DNA of 64,000 nt from an uncultured Burkholderiales bacterium (lineage in GTDB: Bacteria; Pseudomonadota; Gammaproteobacteria; Burkholderiales; Burkholderiaceae_A). Positions 31,440 to 43,576 of the stretch are shown here, in pieces (the first letter of the stretch is position 1; every line of letters starts with the position of its first letter). A program made the translations under genes and the position numbers. The DNA lies in assembly GCA_937864175.1 (NCBI GenBank), contig CALMJH010000012.1:1-64000 (forward strand), read 5' to 3'. The notes beneath the pieces were generated by a model. It ran no database searches and was not told the origin of the DNA. It saw only the letters and a list, made by a program, of their open reading frames with translations.

Positions 31440-32315
31440 CTAGCAGGTCGCCTGGGTAAGACAGGCCCGAAGTTTTTTCAGGGCGTTGGCCTCAATCTGC
31501 CGGACCCGTTCTGCAGAGACCCCATACTCGGCCGCCAGCTCGTGGAGGGTGGGGGCCTTGTCTTCTTCGTCGTGAAGCCAGCGGGCCACCAAGATGGCCC
31601 GGCTGCGGTCATCGAGCTGGCCCAGGGCCTGGGCCATGCGGGCCTTGGCCTGCGCAGACTCCTGCAGGCGTCCCACAATCTCTGCGGGATCCGCGTCTTC
31701 GGCCTGAAGGCTCGCAATGGGACCGGCCAGCTCGTCGCCGTCTTCGTTGGTGACCTGCAGGGGCGTGTCGCCGCCCGAGAGTCGCCGGTCCATCTCCAGG
31801 ACCTCGTCGGTGCTGACCTTGAGCTCTCTGGCAATGGACTGCGCCTGGCTGGGGCTGACTCCGCGGTCGGCGCCCAGAGCCCGCTTGAGGCTTCTCAGGT
31901 TAAAAAAGAGTTTTCGCTGGGCCTTGGTGGTGGCCACCTTCACCATCTGCCAGTTGCGCAGGATGTACTCGTGGATCTCAGCCTTGATCCAGTGCAGGGC
32001 ATAGGAGACCAGCCGGACACCCTGGGTGGGGTCGTAGCGTTTGACGGCCTTCATCAGGCCCACATTGCCCTCTTGAATTAGGTCGGCCTGCGGCAGTCCA
32101 TAGCCCAAGTACTGACGAGAAACCGCCACCACAAGACGCAAGTGAGAGAGCACTAACTCTCTAGCTGCATCAAGGTCTTCAAGGGTTCGGAAGCGCAAAG
32201 CCAGGGTCTGCTCCCGTTCGGCCGAGAGCAGGGGGTACTGCTGAACGGCACGCAGGTAGCCCTCCAGGTTTGCGCCTGGCGACAGGTGGTTTAGGGTCAA
32301 GGCAGTGTTGGTCAT
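31440..32315 (-). CDS. rpoH: RNA polymerase sigma factor RpoH (sigma32)
   Basis: YGLPQADLIQEGNVGLMKAVKRYDPTQGVRLVSYALHWIKAEIHEYILRNW; start MTNTALTLNHL at 32315 with SD GGAGGG upstream. Confidence 0.96.
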   Translation of the reverse strand: MTNTALTLNHLSPGANLEGYLRAVQQYPLLSAEREQTLALRFRTLEDLDAARELVLSHLRLVVAVSRQYLGYGLPQADLIQEGNVGLMKAVKRYDPTQGVRLVSYALHWIKAEIHEYILRNWQMVKVATTKAQRKLFFNLRSLKRALGADRGVSPSQAQSIARELKVSTDEVLEMDRRLSGGDTPLQVTNEDGDELAGPIASLQAEDADPAEIVGRLQESAQAKARMAQALGQLDDRSRAILVARWLHDEEDKAPTLHELAAEYGVSAERVRQIEANALKKLRACLTQATC

Positions 32316-32339
32316 CAGACGGCCCTCCATGGCTTTATT

Positions 32340-32366
32340 TTAGCACTCAGGACATTAGAGTGCTAA
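32340..32366. promoter_or_regulatory. CIRCE operator (HrcA binding site)
   Basis: Perfect TTAGCACTC-N9(aggacatta)-GAGTGCTAA. Confidence 0.95.
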
Positions 32367-32425
32367 GTTCCAAAAAGTGCCACGAATATGGCCTAACATG
32401 GCGCCCACCAACCCCCAGATGCAGT

Positions 32426-32440
32426 GCCGGGGCCCCCGGC
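32426..32440. repeat. 15-bp GC-rich palindrome in the decarboxylase leader
   Basis: GCCGGGG-c-CCCCGGC. Confidence 0.8.
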
Positions 32441-32468
32441 TCGAAAGTCCTCCTGAAAGGCCAGTCAC

Positions 32469-34769
32469 ATGAAGTTTCGATTTCCAATTGTCATCATCGA
32501 CGAGGATTTTCGGTCCGAGAATACGTCGGGCCTGGGCATTCGGGCCCTGGCCGAAGCTCTTGAAAAAGAGGGCATGGAGGTCTTGGGGGTTACAAGCTAT
32601 GGTGACCTCTCTCAGTTCGCCCAGCAGCAGTCCCGGGCCTCTGCCTTCATTCTCTCTATCGATGACGAAGAGTTTGGGGCCGGTAGCAAAGAAGAGGTGA
32701 CCCATGCCCTGCGCAACCTGCGGGCCTTTGTCACCGAGATTCGTTTCAGAAACGCTGAGATTCCCATCTACCTCTACGGCGAGACCCGGACCTCGCGTCA
32801 CATCCCCAACGATGTCCTGCGTGAGCTGCACGGCTTTATTCACATGTTCGAAGACACGCCGGACTTCGTGGCCCGTCACATTATTCGCGAGGCCAAGTCC
32901 TACCTCGACTCTCTTGCCCCGCCTTTTTTCCGAGCCATGCTGCACTACGCCCAAGACGGCTCCTACTCCTGGCACTGCCCGGGCCACTCGGGCGGTGTGG
33001 CCTTTCTAAAGTCACCAGTGGGCCAGATGTTTCACCAGTTTTTTGGCGAGAACATGCTGCGGGCCGATGTCTGCAATGCCGTCGATGAGCTGGGGCAGCT
33101 GCTGGACCACACCGGTCCAGTTGCAGACTCCGAGCGCAATGCCGCCCGCATCTTCAATGCAGACCACTGCTTCTTCGTGACCAACGGCACCTCAACCAGC
33201 AACAAGGTCGTCTGGCATGCCTCGGTCGCGCCGGGTGACATCGTGGTGGTAGACCGCAACTGCCACAAGAGTGTCCTGCATGCCATCACCATGACTGGCG
33301 CAATTCCCGTCTTTCTCATGCCCACCCGCAACCACCTGGGCATCATTGGTCCCATTCCATTAAGCGAGTTCGACCCCAAGACCATCGAGGCCAAGATTCA
33401 GGCCAATCCCTTTGCCAAGGCCGCCTGGGAAGAGGCCCGCAAGTCTGGTCAGGTCACCAAGCCGCGCATCCTCACCATCACCCAGAGCACCTACGATGGC
33501 GTGCTCTACAACGTCGAGATGATTAAAGAAAAGCTGGGGGCCTACATCGACACCCTGCACTTCGATGAGGCCTGGCTGCCGCATGCGGCCTTTCACGACT
33601 TCTACAAAAACATGCATGCCATCGGCAAGGACCGGCCGCGTCCCACCGACCCCATCGTCTTTTCCACCCAATCAACCCACAAGCTGCTGGCGGGGCTCTC
33701 GCAGGCCTCTCAGATTCTTGTGCAGGAGAGCCAGAGCCGCACGCTCGATCGAGACCTCTTCAACGAGGCCTACCTGATGCACACCTCCACCAGCCCGCAG
33801 TACGCCATCATCGCCTCGCTGGATGTGGCGGCGGCCATGATGGAGCCCCCGGGGGGCACTGCACTGGTCGAGGAGAGCATTGTCGAGGCACTGGATTTCC
33901 GTCGGGCCATGCGCAAGGTGGACCAGGAGTTTGGGGACGACGACTGGTGGTTCCAGGTCTGGGGCCCCGAAGACGTCCAGGCCGACTCCGACGGGATGGC
34001 CCAGCGCGAGCAGTGGGAGCTTGACCCCAACGATGAGTGGCATGGCTTTGACCAGCTGGTGCCCGGCTTCAACATGCTGGACCCCATCAAGTCCACTGTG
34101 GTCACACCAGGCCTCAACATCAAAGGCGAGTTCGCGGACCAAGGCATTCCGGCCTCGGTGGTGGCCAAGTACCTGGCCGAGCATGGAGTCATCATCGAGA
34201 AGACGGGCCTCTATTCCTTCTTCATCATGTTCACCATCGGCATTACCAAGGGTCGCTGGAATACGCTGCTCACGGCGCTTCAGCAGTTCAAAGACGACTA
34301 TGACAAGAACCAGCCCATGTGGCGTGTCATTCCAGAGTTCTGTGCCAAGCAGCCCCGCTACGAGCGCGTGGGCCTGCGAGACCTCTGCCAGCAGCTCCAC
34401 GACACCTACAAGGCCTTTGACATTGCCCGGCTCACCACCGAGATGTACACCTCGAACATGGAGCCAGCGATGAAGCCTGCCGAGGCCTTTGCCTGCGTGG
34501 CCCACCGCAAGACCGAGCGGGTGCCCATTGATGCCCTCGAGGGCCGCATCACGACCAGCCTGCTCACGCCCTACCCACCGGGTATTCCATTGCTCATTCC
34601 CGGTGAGCGGTTTAACAAAACCATCGTGGGCTATCTGAAGTTTGCGCGGGAGTTCAATGCCAAGTTTCCTGGCTTCGAGGCAGACATCCACGGCCTGGTC
34701 GAGCAGGAGGTGGACGGCCGCATGGACTACTTCGTGGACTGCGTTGCGGCCGGCGCAAAGGCCCCTTAG
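32469..34769 (+). CDS. Orn/Lys/Arg decarboxylase class I (PLP-dependent, wing-domain type)
   Basis: HFDEAWLPHAAFHDFY...FSTQSTHKLLAGLSQASQI PLP-lysine motif; 766 aa. Confidence 0.92.
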   Translation: MKFRFPIVIIDEDFRSENTSGLGIRALAEALEKEGMEVLGVTSYGDLSQFAQQQSRASAFILSIDDEEFGAGSKEEVTHALRNLRAFVTEIRFRNAEIPIYLYGETRTSRHIPNDVLRELHGFIHMFEDTPDFVARHIIREAKSYLDSLAPPFFRAMLHYAQDGSYSWHCPGHSGGVAFLKSPVGQMFHQFFGENMLRADVCNAVDELGQLLDHTGPVADSERNAARIFNADHCFFVTNGTSTSNKVVWHASVAPGDIVVVDRNCHKSVLHAITMTGAIPVFLMPTRNHLGIIGPIPLSEFDPKTIEAKIQANPFAKAAWEEARKSGQVTKPRILTITQSTYDGVLYNVEMIKEKLGAYIDTLHFDEAWLPHAAFHDFYKNMHAIGKDRPRPTDPIVFSTQSTHKLLAGLSQASQILVQESQSRTLDRDLFNEAYLMHTSTSPQYAIIASLDVAAAMMEPPGGTALVEESIVEALDFRRAMRKVDQEFGDDDWWFQVWGPEDVQADSDGMAQREQWELDPNDEWHGFDQLVPGFNMLDPIKSTVVTPGLNIKGEFADQGIPASVVAKYLAEHGVIIEKTGLYSFFIMFTIGITKGRWNTLLTALQQFKDDYDKNQPMWRVIPEFCAKQPRYERVGLRDLCQQLHDTYKAFDIARLTTEMYTSNMEPAMKPAEAFACVAHRKTERVPIDALEGRITTSLLTPYPPGIPLLIPGERFNKTIVGYLKFAREFNAKFPGFEADIHGLVEQEVDGRMDYFVDCVAAGAKAP

Positions 34770-34770
34770 G

Positions 34771-35712
34771 TCAGTCGACGAGTGCGCTGGCGAAGGCCTG
34801 CGGATCAAAAGTCTGCAGGTCCTCCAGGCCCTCGCCCACCCCGATAAACTGAACGGGAATGGGCCTCTGGGCCGCCAAGGCCAGCAAGACTCCACCCTTG
34901 GCGGTGCCATCGAGCTTGGTCACCACCAGACCCGTGAGACCCAGGGCCTCATCAAAGGCCCTGGTCTGCACCAGGGCATTCTGTCCTGTGCCTCCATCGA
35001 CCACCAGCCAGACCTCGTGGGGGGCATCGGCCTGGGCCTTGGCCACAACCCGCTTCACTTTTTTCAGCTCTTCCATCAAGTGGAGCTGGGTCGGCAGACG
35101 GCCTGCCGTGTCCACCATGACGACGTCGGCCCCGCGGGCCTGACCAGCCTTCACGGCATCGAAGGCCACCGCCGCCGGGTCGCCTTCGGCCTGTGCAATC
35201 ACATCGACTCCGTTGCGCTCGCCCCAGGTCATCAGCTGTTCACGGGCAGCCGCCCGGAAGGTGTCGCCAGCTGCCAAGACCACACGCTGGCCTTGCCGCT
35301 GAAAATGATGAGCCAGCTTGCCGATGCTGGTGGTCTTGCCGGCCCCATTGACGCCCACCAGCATGATCACCCGCGGCCCAGCCCGATCTGAATGGGCCAA
35401 AGACCCCTCCTGGGCTGGGGGCGGGGCAATCGTGGCCAGCCGACTCGCCAGCAGACTGGCGAGCCTCTCCCGCAGGCCCTGCGGATGGGTGGTCGTGTCG
35501 ACCGGCTGGGCCTTCAACGACCGCCGCAGGTCCGCCACAATCTGGGCGCTGTTCTGGGCCCCGACATCTGCGGTAATGAGGGCTGACTCCACCTCCTCGT
35601 ACCAGTCTTCATCGACGACTGGGCGACCCATGAGGCGACTGATCTGGTCGCGGGTCTTCGACAGCCCGGCCTTTAGTCGGGAGAGTCCGGGTAGGTTCAG
35701 GAAACCAATCAT
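34771..35712 (-). CDS. ftsY: Signal recognition particle receptor FtsY
   Basis: VIMLVGVNGAGKTTSIGKLAHHFQ; VVMVDTAGRLPTQLHLMEELKK; TKLDGTAKGG. Confidence 0.95.
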   Translation of the reverse strand: MIGFLNLPGLSRLKAGLSKTRDQISRLMGRPVVDEDWYEEVESALITADVGAQNSAQIVADLRRSLKAQPVDTTTHPQGLRERLASLLASRLATIAPPPAQEGSLAHSDRAGPRVIMLVGVNGAGKTTSIGKLAHHFQRQGQRVVLAAGDTFRAAAREQLMTWGERNGVDVIAQAEGDPAAVAFDAVKAGQARGADVVMVDTAGRLPTQLHLMEELKKVKRVVAKAQADAPHEVWLVVDGGTGQNALVQTRAFDEALGLTGLVVTKLDGTAKGGVLLALAAQRPIPVQFIGVGEGLEDLQTFDPQAFASALVD

Positions 35713-35733
35713 GAGAGACTCGGTCTTCTAGGT

Positions 35734-37167
35734 ATGAAAAAGTACTCCATGCGAATGCTCACCATTCTAGGCGTTGTTCTGGCCGGACTTCTTGGTCTGA
35801 CACAACCTGCCCAGTCGGCCTCCACCACGGCGACCCCTACCCTGGACAAGACCCTGCCCAACGGTCTGCGGGTCTTGGTCTACGAGGACCGCCGTGCCCC
35901 GACCGCCCTGCACATGGTCTGGCTCAAGGCAGGCTCCATGGACGAGGTCACGGGCAAGACGGGACTGGCCCACGTCCTTGAGCACATGATGTTCAAGGGC
36001 ACCAAGACCCTCGGGCCTGGGGAGTTTAGTCGTCGAGTGGCTGCACTCGGTGGCCGCGAGAATGCGTTCACCTCTAAGGAATACACCGCCTACTTCCAGC
36101 AGGTCCACCGAGACGCCCTCTTCGAGGTCATGGCCCTCGAGGCCGACCGCATGCAAAACCTGGTCATCAGCGACGAGGAGTTTGCAAAAGAAATCAAAGT
36201 CGTCATGGAAGAGCGCCGTCTGCGCACCGACGACAGCCCCTCGGGCCTGGCCTACGAGGCCCTCATGGCCCAGGCCTTTCTGGCCTCACCGGTTCGGGCC
36301 CCCATCATCGGCTGGATGAGCGACCTCGAGTCGCTGACGGCCCAGGACGCCCGAGACTGGTATGCCCAGTGGTATGCGCCCAACAATGCCACCGTCATTG
36401 TGGCTGGAGACGTGCAGGCCCAGGCGGTCTTCGACAAGGTCGTGGCCCTCTATGGGGCTTGGCCGACCAAGGCCCTGCCCATCGCACGCCCTCAGCGTGA
36501 GCCTGAGCAGACGGGTGCTCGCCATGTTCGGGTCTCGGCCCCGGCCGAGAATCCCTTCTTTATCAAAGCCTGGAAGGCGCCAACCTGGACGGCAGCCGAT
36601 GGCCCGATGACGCCGTCAAACGAAAAGGCCCGCGACATCGTGGCCCTGTCGGTCCTCTCCACCCTCTTTGACAACCAAGATTTTGGGCGCCTGACCAAGC
36701 GACTGGTCCGCGACTCACGAAGAGCCCTCAGCGTGGGACTCGATGCCGATGGCATTTCTCGTGGGCCCGGCCTGATCACGCTGCAGGTCACGCCAGCACC
36801 CCAGGTGCCGATGGCCGACATCGAGCGTGAGTTTGTGGCGGAACTGGCGATGCTGGTCTCCCAGGGTCTCCCAGCTCAGGAGCTCGACATCATTCGACGC
36901 CAGGCCAAAGCCACCGAGGTCTATCGACTCGATTCACTTTTTTCGCGGGCCATGGAGGCGGGCCGCCTGGTCACTGCGGGCCGTCCTCTGCAAGACTCTG
37001 CCGACTGGCTGGTCATGCTCGAAGCCATTCAGGCTGAAGACCTAAAGCGGGTGGCCCTGAAGTATTTCAACGACAGCCAGTCCACCATGGTGGAGCTCGT
37101 GCCGCTCTCGTTAGACCAGGCCAGTCGGCCTCGCCGGGGCTTTGGCAGCAACTCCCTTCGACACTAG
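35734..37167 (+). CDS. M16 family zinc peptidase (catalytic type)
   Basis: GLAHVLEHMMFKGTKTLGPGEF carries HxxEH. Confidence 0.92.
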   Translation: MKKYSMRMLTILGVVLAGLLGLTQPAQSASTTATPTLDKTLPNGLRVLVYEDRRAPTALHMVWLKAGSMDEVTGKTGLAHVLEHMMFKGTKTLGPGEFSRRVAALGGRENAFTSKEYTAYFQQVHRDALFEVMALEADRMQNLVISDEEFAKEIKVVMEERRLRTDDSPSGLAYEALMAQAFLASPVRAPIIGWMSDLESLTAQDARDWYAQWYAPNNATVIVAGDVQAQAVFDKVVALYGAWPTKALPIARPQREPEQTGARHVRVSAPAENPFFIKAWKAPTWTAADGPMTPSNEKARDIVALSVLSTLFDNQDFGRLTKRLVRDSRRALSVGLDADGISRGPGLITLQVTPAPQVPMADIEREFVAELAMLVSQGLPAQELDIIRRQAKATEVYRLDSLFSRAMEAGRLVTAGRPLQDSADWLVMLEAIQAEDLKRVALKYFNDSQSTMVELVPLSLDQASRPRRGFGSNSLRH

Positions 37168-37180
37168 GACCTCCTTCACC

Positions 37181-38560
37181 ATGACATCGCTCCTCAACAC
37201 CTGGCGCACTGGGCTCGTGGCTGGGCTCATGGCTGCTACCTGGTTCTTGCCGGCCGCCCAGGCTGGCCAGTCTATCCAGCAGTTCACCACCAGCCACGGC
37301 GTTCCGGTCTGGTTTGCCCAGGCCAACGACATCCCCATAGTCGACCTCTCCATTGACATCGATGCCGGCAGTCGATGGGACCCTTCTGGCCTCGAAGGGC
37401 TGGCCTCCCTGACAGCCGACCTGGCCAGCCGCGGCGTCTCTGCCCTGACCAACCGTCCTGCCCTCGACGAGGAGGCCCTGGGCAAGGCCATGGCCAGCCT
37501 GGCCATTCAGCGCTCGGAGTCAGTGGGCTCAGACCGAGTTAGCCTGCGGTTTCGTTTTTTGTCGGATCCCGCTGTGGTGGGGTCGGCGGCTGCTCTGGTG
37601 GCCCAGCAGCTGGTGGCTCCGGCCTTTGATAGCCAGGTCTTTGCTCGCGAGCGAGACCGTTCTCTGGCGGGCCTAAAAGACGAACTCACCCAGCCACAGA
37701 CCCTGGCCACTCGGGCCCTCTGGCACTCCATGTACCGAGGGCATCCCTACGGACGCAACCTCACCCTAGCCTCTCTCAAGGCTATCGAGCGTGCAGACCT
37801 GGTCCAATTTCATGCTCGCTACTGGCTGCCCAGCCGAATGAAATTGTCGATGGTCGGCAACCTCACCCTCGACCAGGCCAAGCAACTGGCCGAGCAGCTC
37901 TTCGGCCCCCTAGCCCAAGCCCAACGTCCGCAGCCCGCTGGGCCTGAGACCCGCTGGACGAAGTCGTTGCCCTCGGTCCTCCTCTCAGAGGGCCGTCGTC
38001 TCAACATTCAGCACCCGGCCAGCCAGGCCCACATCTGGCTGGGCCTGCCCTTCATGGCCCGTGGTGAGCATGCCGATTACTTCCCTATGCTGGTGGCCAA
38101 CCATATTCTGGGTGGCGGGGGGTTTACTGCCCGCCTCACGCACGAGGTCCGTGAAAAGCGCGGCCTCTCCTACAGCGTGTTCTCAGCCTTCCAGCCGCAG
38201 GCCCAGACCGGCCCCTTCTTCATTGGCCTTCAGACCTCCCGTGAGAATGCCGACCAGGCCCTGGAGGTGGTTCGCAAGACGCTGGAGGATTTCATTGAAA
38301 AAGGCCCCAGCCCCGAAGAGCTCGAGGCCGCCAAGAAAAACCTCGCGGGTGGCTTTGCACTTCGGCTTGACACCAACCGCAAGCTGCTCGACAACCTCTC
38401 TCAGATCGCCTTCTACAAGCTGCCCGCCAACTACCTCGATACCTGGACCAGCCAGGTCCAGGCGGTGACAGCCAATCAAATCAAAGAAGTCCTCAAGCGT
38501 CGGCTTCGACTCGACCGCCTCAACACCGTGGTGGTCGCTGGGGGAGCGGCGCCTCAGTAG
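37181..38560 (+). CDS. M16 family peptidase-like protein, HxxEH lost
   Basis: DLSIDIDAGSRWDPSGLEGLASLTADLASRG, IQHPASQAHIWLGLPFMARG. Confidence 0.9.
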   Translation: MTSLLNTWRTGLVAGLMAATWFLPAAQAGQSIQQFTTSHGVPVWFAQANDIPIVDLSIDIDAGSRWDPSGLEGLASLTADLASRGVSALTNRPALDEEALGKAMASLAIQRSESVGSDRVSLRFRFLSDPAVVGSAAALVAQQLVAPAFDSQVFARERDRSLAGLKDELTQPQTLATRALWHSMYRGHPYGRNLTLASLKAIERADLVQFHARYWLPSRMKLSMVGNLTLDQAKQLAEQLFGPLAQAQRPQPAGPETRWTKSLPSVLLSEGRRLNIQHPASQAHIWLGLPFMARGEHADYFPMLVANHILGGGGFTARLTHEVREKRGLSYSVFSAFQPQAQTGPFFIGLQTSRENADQALEVVRKTLEDFIEKGPSPEELEAAKKNLAGGFALRLDTNRKLLDNLSQIAFYKLPANYLDTWTSQVQAVTANQIKEVLKRRLRLDRLNTVVVAGGAAPQ

Positions 38561-38568
38561 GCCAGGCC

Positions 38569-41005
<2,437 letters not shown>

Positions 41006-41035
41006 ATCAGTTCCTTTGGGAGGTTTGGAAAGACA

Positions 41036-41629
41036 TCAGGAGGCAGGCCTCGCATGCAAGACCTGCTGGGCCCCGGCGAAATCGCCACGGACCAGGGGCC
41101 CTAGCTGACTCAGGCAGCGGTCGATGGCCCGGTCGATCTCAATGGCCTGGTCCGCGCTGGGTCGGTGTAAAACGAAGTCAGCCACCTCTTGTCGAAGGTT
41201 CAGGCTTCGTGGATGGCCAATGCCCAGACGAAGCCGCCAGAAGTCGGGACTGCCCAGGCTGCTGGCGATGTCGCGAACGCCGTTGTGACCGCCATGGCCA
41301 CCACCTTGTTTCAGGCGAACCTCACCAGCTGCCAGGTCTAGCTCATCGTGAATGACCAAGAGCTCCTCGGGGGCCAGTCGGTAAAACTGGGCCAGGGCCG
41401 ATACGCTCAGTCCCGAGCGATTCATAAAGGTCTGGGGCTTGACCAGCCAGCAGCCCGAAGCCTCGCCGCTGCTGGCCCGAAGGACCTCTGCCTGAAATTT
41501 TGGCTCGCGCTGCCAGCCGCCGGCCTGCTGACGGCCAATGGCATCCACCAGCCAGAAGCCCACGTTGTGACGTGTTGCTTCGTACTGGGGACCAGGGTTA
41601 CCAAGACCAACAAGGGCTCGTATCGGCAT
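41036..41629 (-). CDS. pth: Peptidyl-tRNA hydrolase
   Basis: LVGLGNPGPQYEATRHNVGFWLVD; KPQTFMNRSG; GGGHGGHNGVRD. Confidence 0.96.
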   Translation of the reverse strand: MPIRALVGLGNPGPQYEATRHNVGFWLVDAIGRQQAGGWQREPKFQAEVLRASSGEASGCWLVKPQTFMNRSGLSVSALAQFYRLAPEELLVIHDELDLAAGEVRLKQGGGHGGHNGVRDIASSLGSPDFWRLRLGIGHPRSLNLRQEVADFVLHRPSADQAIEIDRAIDRCLSQLGPLVRGDFAGAQQVLHARPAS

Positions 41630-41707
41630 GGTGGTGAGACCCCAAGATCCGCTGCTGGCCTGGCATCGCTCGCATGAACAAACGCCAGGCCGGTTCGGAT
41701 GACCTGC

Positions 41708-42343
41708 TTAGGCTGCGGGTGCGGCCGGTGCTGCTGCTGGCGCTGCCGGTGCGTCGTCCGCTGCAGAACCCCCCACCTTGGCCGCAGTGGCCACAACGGG
41801 GTTGTCCTGGCCATGCAGGATGATGGTGACACCGGCAGGCAGCTTGAGGTCTTTGATGTGAATCGAGTGACCGATGGTGAGGCTCGAGAGGTCGACCTCG
41901 ATGAAGCTGGGCAGGTCTTTGGGCAGACAGCTCACCTCGACTTCGTTGAGGACGTGGTTGATCACGGCTCCGTCGAGTTTCACGGCTGGGCAGTTCTCCT
42001 GGCCCACAAAGTGCAGGGGCACCTTGGTGTGCAGGGCGGTGTTGGCATCGACACGCTGAAAGTCGATGTGCAGCACCTGGGGCTTGTAGGCATGCATCTG
42101 GAAGTCACGCAGCAGGACCTGCTCGGACTGACCATCGATCTCAAGCTCTAGGATTGACGAGTGAAAGGCCTCAACCTTCAGAGCCAACAAAACAGGGTTA
42201 TGGTCCATTTGAATGGACACGGCCTCACCCTTGCCGCCATAGACGATGCCAGGCACTTTGCCGCTACGACGCAGGAAGCGGCTCGCACTCGAACCCTGGG
42301 TCGAACGGCGGGTGGCGACCACTTTAGTGGTGGAAAACTTCAT
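41708..42343 (-). CDS. rplY: 50S ribosomal protein L25/Ctc
   Basis: [42 protein letters not shown]; low-complexity Ala/Pro C-terminus. Confidence 0.94.
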   Translation of the reverse strand: MKFSTTKVVATRRSTQGSSASRFLRRSGKVPGIVYGGKGEAVSIQMDHNPVLLALKVEAFHSSILELEIDGQSEQVLLRDFQMHAYKPQVLHIDFQRVDANTALHTKVPLHFVGQENCPAVKLDGAVINHVLNEVEVSCLPKDLPSFIEVDLSSLTIGHSIHIKDLKLPAGVTIILHGQDNPVVATAAKVGGSAADDAPAAPAAAPAAPAA

Positions 42344-42445
42344 AGCGCACTCCGCGAAAAATTATCTGAAAGAAAAGCCTGAGGGCCGCGACCAGCTCCC
42401 AGGGAAAGCCCTCTAGTCTAGCACAGGGGCCTGGATTGGTCCGGC

Positions 42446-43423
42446 TTACTCCAGAAATAGCGAGCTAACAGAGTCGGACTTGGCGATGCGAATAATGGTC
42501 TCGCCAATGAGCCCTGCGCAGGTGATGGCCCGAATACGGCCGCAGGAGGCGGCCTGCTGCGACAGCGGAATGGTGTCGGTCACCACCAGCTCGTCGAGGT
42601 CGCTGTTCATGACCCGGTGGACGGCATCGCCCGACAAGACTGGGTGAGTACAGTAGGCGATAACCTTCTCGGCCCCATGGGCCTTCAGGGCGCCAGCTGC
42701 CTTGGTCAGGGTGCCGGCGGTGTCCACCATGTCGTCCATGATCAGGCAGGTCCGGCCCGAGACGTCACCGATGATGTTCATGACCTCGGAGACATTGGCC
42801 TTGGGCCGACGCTTGTCAATAATGGCCAATTCGGCATCGAGTTCTTTTGCAAAGGCCCTGGCCCGAACCACGCCACCCACATCGGGTGAGACCACCATCA
42901 GGTTTTTGTAATCGTGCTTCCAGACATCGCCCAGGATGATGGGGGCTGCATAGATGTTGTCCACCGGAATATCAAAAAAGCCCTGAATCTGGTCCGAGTG
43001 CAGGTCCATGGTCAGGACCCGGTCGACCCCGACGGCCTGCAGCATGTTGGCAATGACCTTGGCACTGATGGGCACCCGAGCCGAGCGCACGCGACGGTCT
43101 TGGCGGGCATAGCCGAAATAGGGAATGGCCGCGGTGATACGGGCCGCCGAAGCTCGACGCAGGGCGTCGGCCATGAGCATGACTTCCATCAGGTGGTCAT
43201 TGGCGGGGGCACAGGTGGACTGCAGAATAAAGACGTCACGGCCCCGCACATGCTCCAAGATCTCGACAGTGGCCTCACCGTCACTAAACCGGGCCACCTT
43301 GGCACGACCAATGTGAATCGAGAGGTTGCGGGCGACGTCGGCAGCGAGTTTGGGGTTAGCGTTTCCCGTAAACAGCATGATGCTGTCGGTTGATCCATTT
43401 CCAACGGGAAGACGTTCTGCCAT
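42446..43423 (-). CDS. prs: Ribose-phosphate pyrophosphokinase
   Basis: [54 protein letters not shown]; start may be MLFTGN about 45 nt downstream. Confidence 0.96.
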   Translation of the reverse strand: MAERLPVGNGSTDSIMLFTGNANPKLAADVARNLSIHIGRAKVARFSDGEATVEILEHVRGRDVFILQSTCAPANDHLMEVMLMADALRRASAARITAAIPYFGYARQDRRVRSARVPISAKVIANMLQAVGVDRVLTMDLHSDQIQGFFDIPVDNIYAAPIILGDVWKHDYKNLMVVSPDVGGVVRARAFAKELDAELAIIDKRRPKANVSEVMNIIGDVSGRTCLIMDDMVDTAGTLTKAAGALKAHGAEKVIAYCTHPVLSGDAVHRVMNSDLDELVVTDTIPLSQQAASCGRIRAITCAGLIGETIIRIAKSDSVSSLFLE

Positions 43424-43471
43424 GGTGTTTAGGAGTCTGCGAGAAGGTGGGGATTGGGCCGGAAAGGAGGG

Positions 43472-43545
43472 CTGGGGAGGAAGGATTCGAACCCTCGTAT
43501 GCCGGAATCAAAATCCGGTGCCTTAACCAACTTGGCGACTCCCCA
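43472..43545 (-). tRNA. tRNA-Gln (anticodon UUG)
   Basis: TGGGGAGTCGCCAAGTTGGTTAAGGCACCGGATTTTGATTCCGGCATACGAGGGTTCGAATCCTTCCTCCCCAG; cloverleaf arms fold by eye; CCA not encoded. Confidence 0.96.
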
Positions 43546-43576
43546 ACGGACAAATGACAGGTGCTAATGGTAACCG

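Noticed and set aside
30738-32081. 447-aa plus-strand ORF spanning ctaB (alternate frame) and antisense rpoH
   Set aside because: Joins an out-of-frame ctaB shadow to an antisense rpoH shadow; both real genes are certain
32367-32385. Sigma54-like TGGCAC element upstream of rpoH (minus strand TGGCACTTTTTGGAAC)
   Set aside because: GC expected at -12 is absent and spacing does not fit GG-N10-GC
33672-34910. 412-aa minus-strand ORF antisense to the decarboxylase
   Set aside because: High-GC antisense artefact
37181-38560. Second M16 gene as a degenerate pseudogene
   Set aside because: Loss of HxxEH in one of two adjacent M16 genes is a common active/inactive pair and the frame is intact
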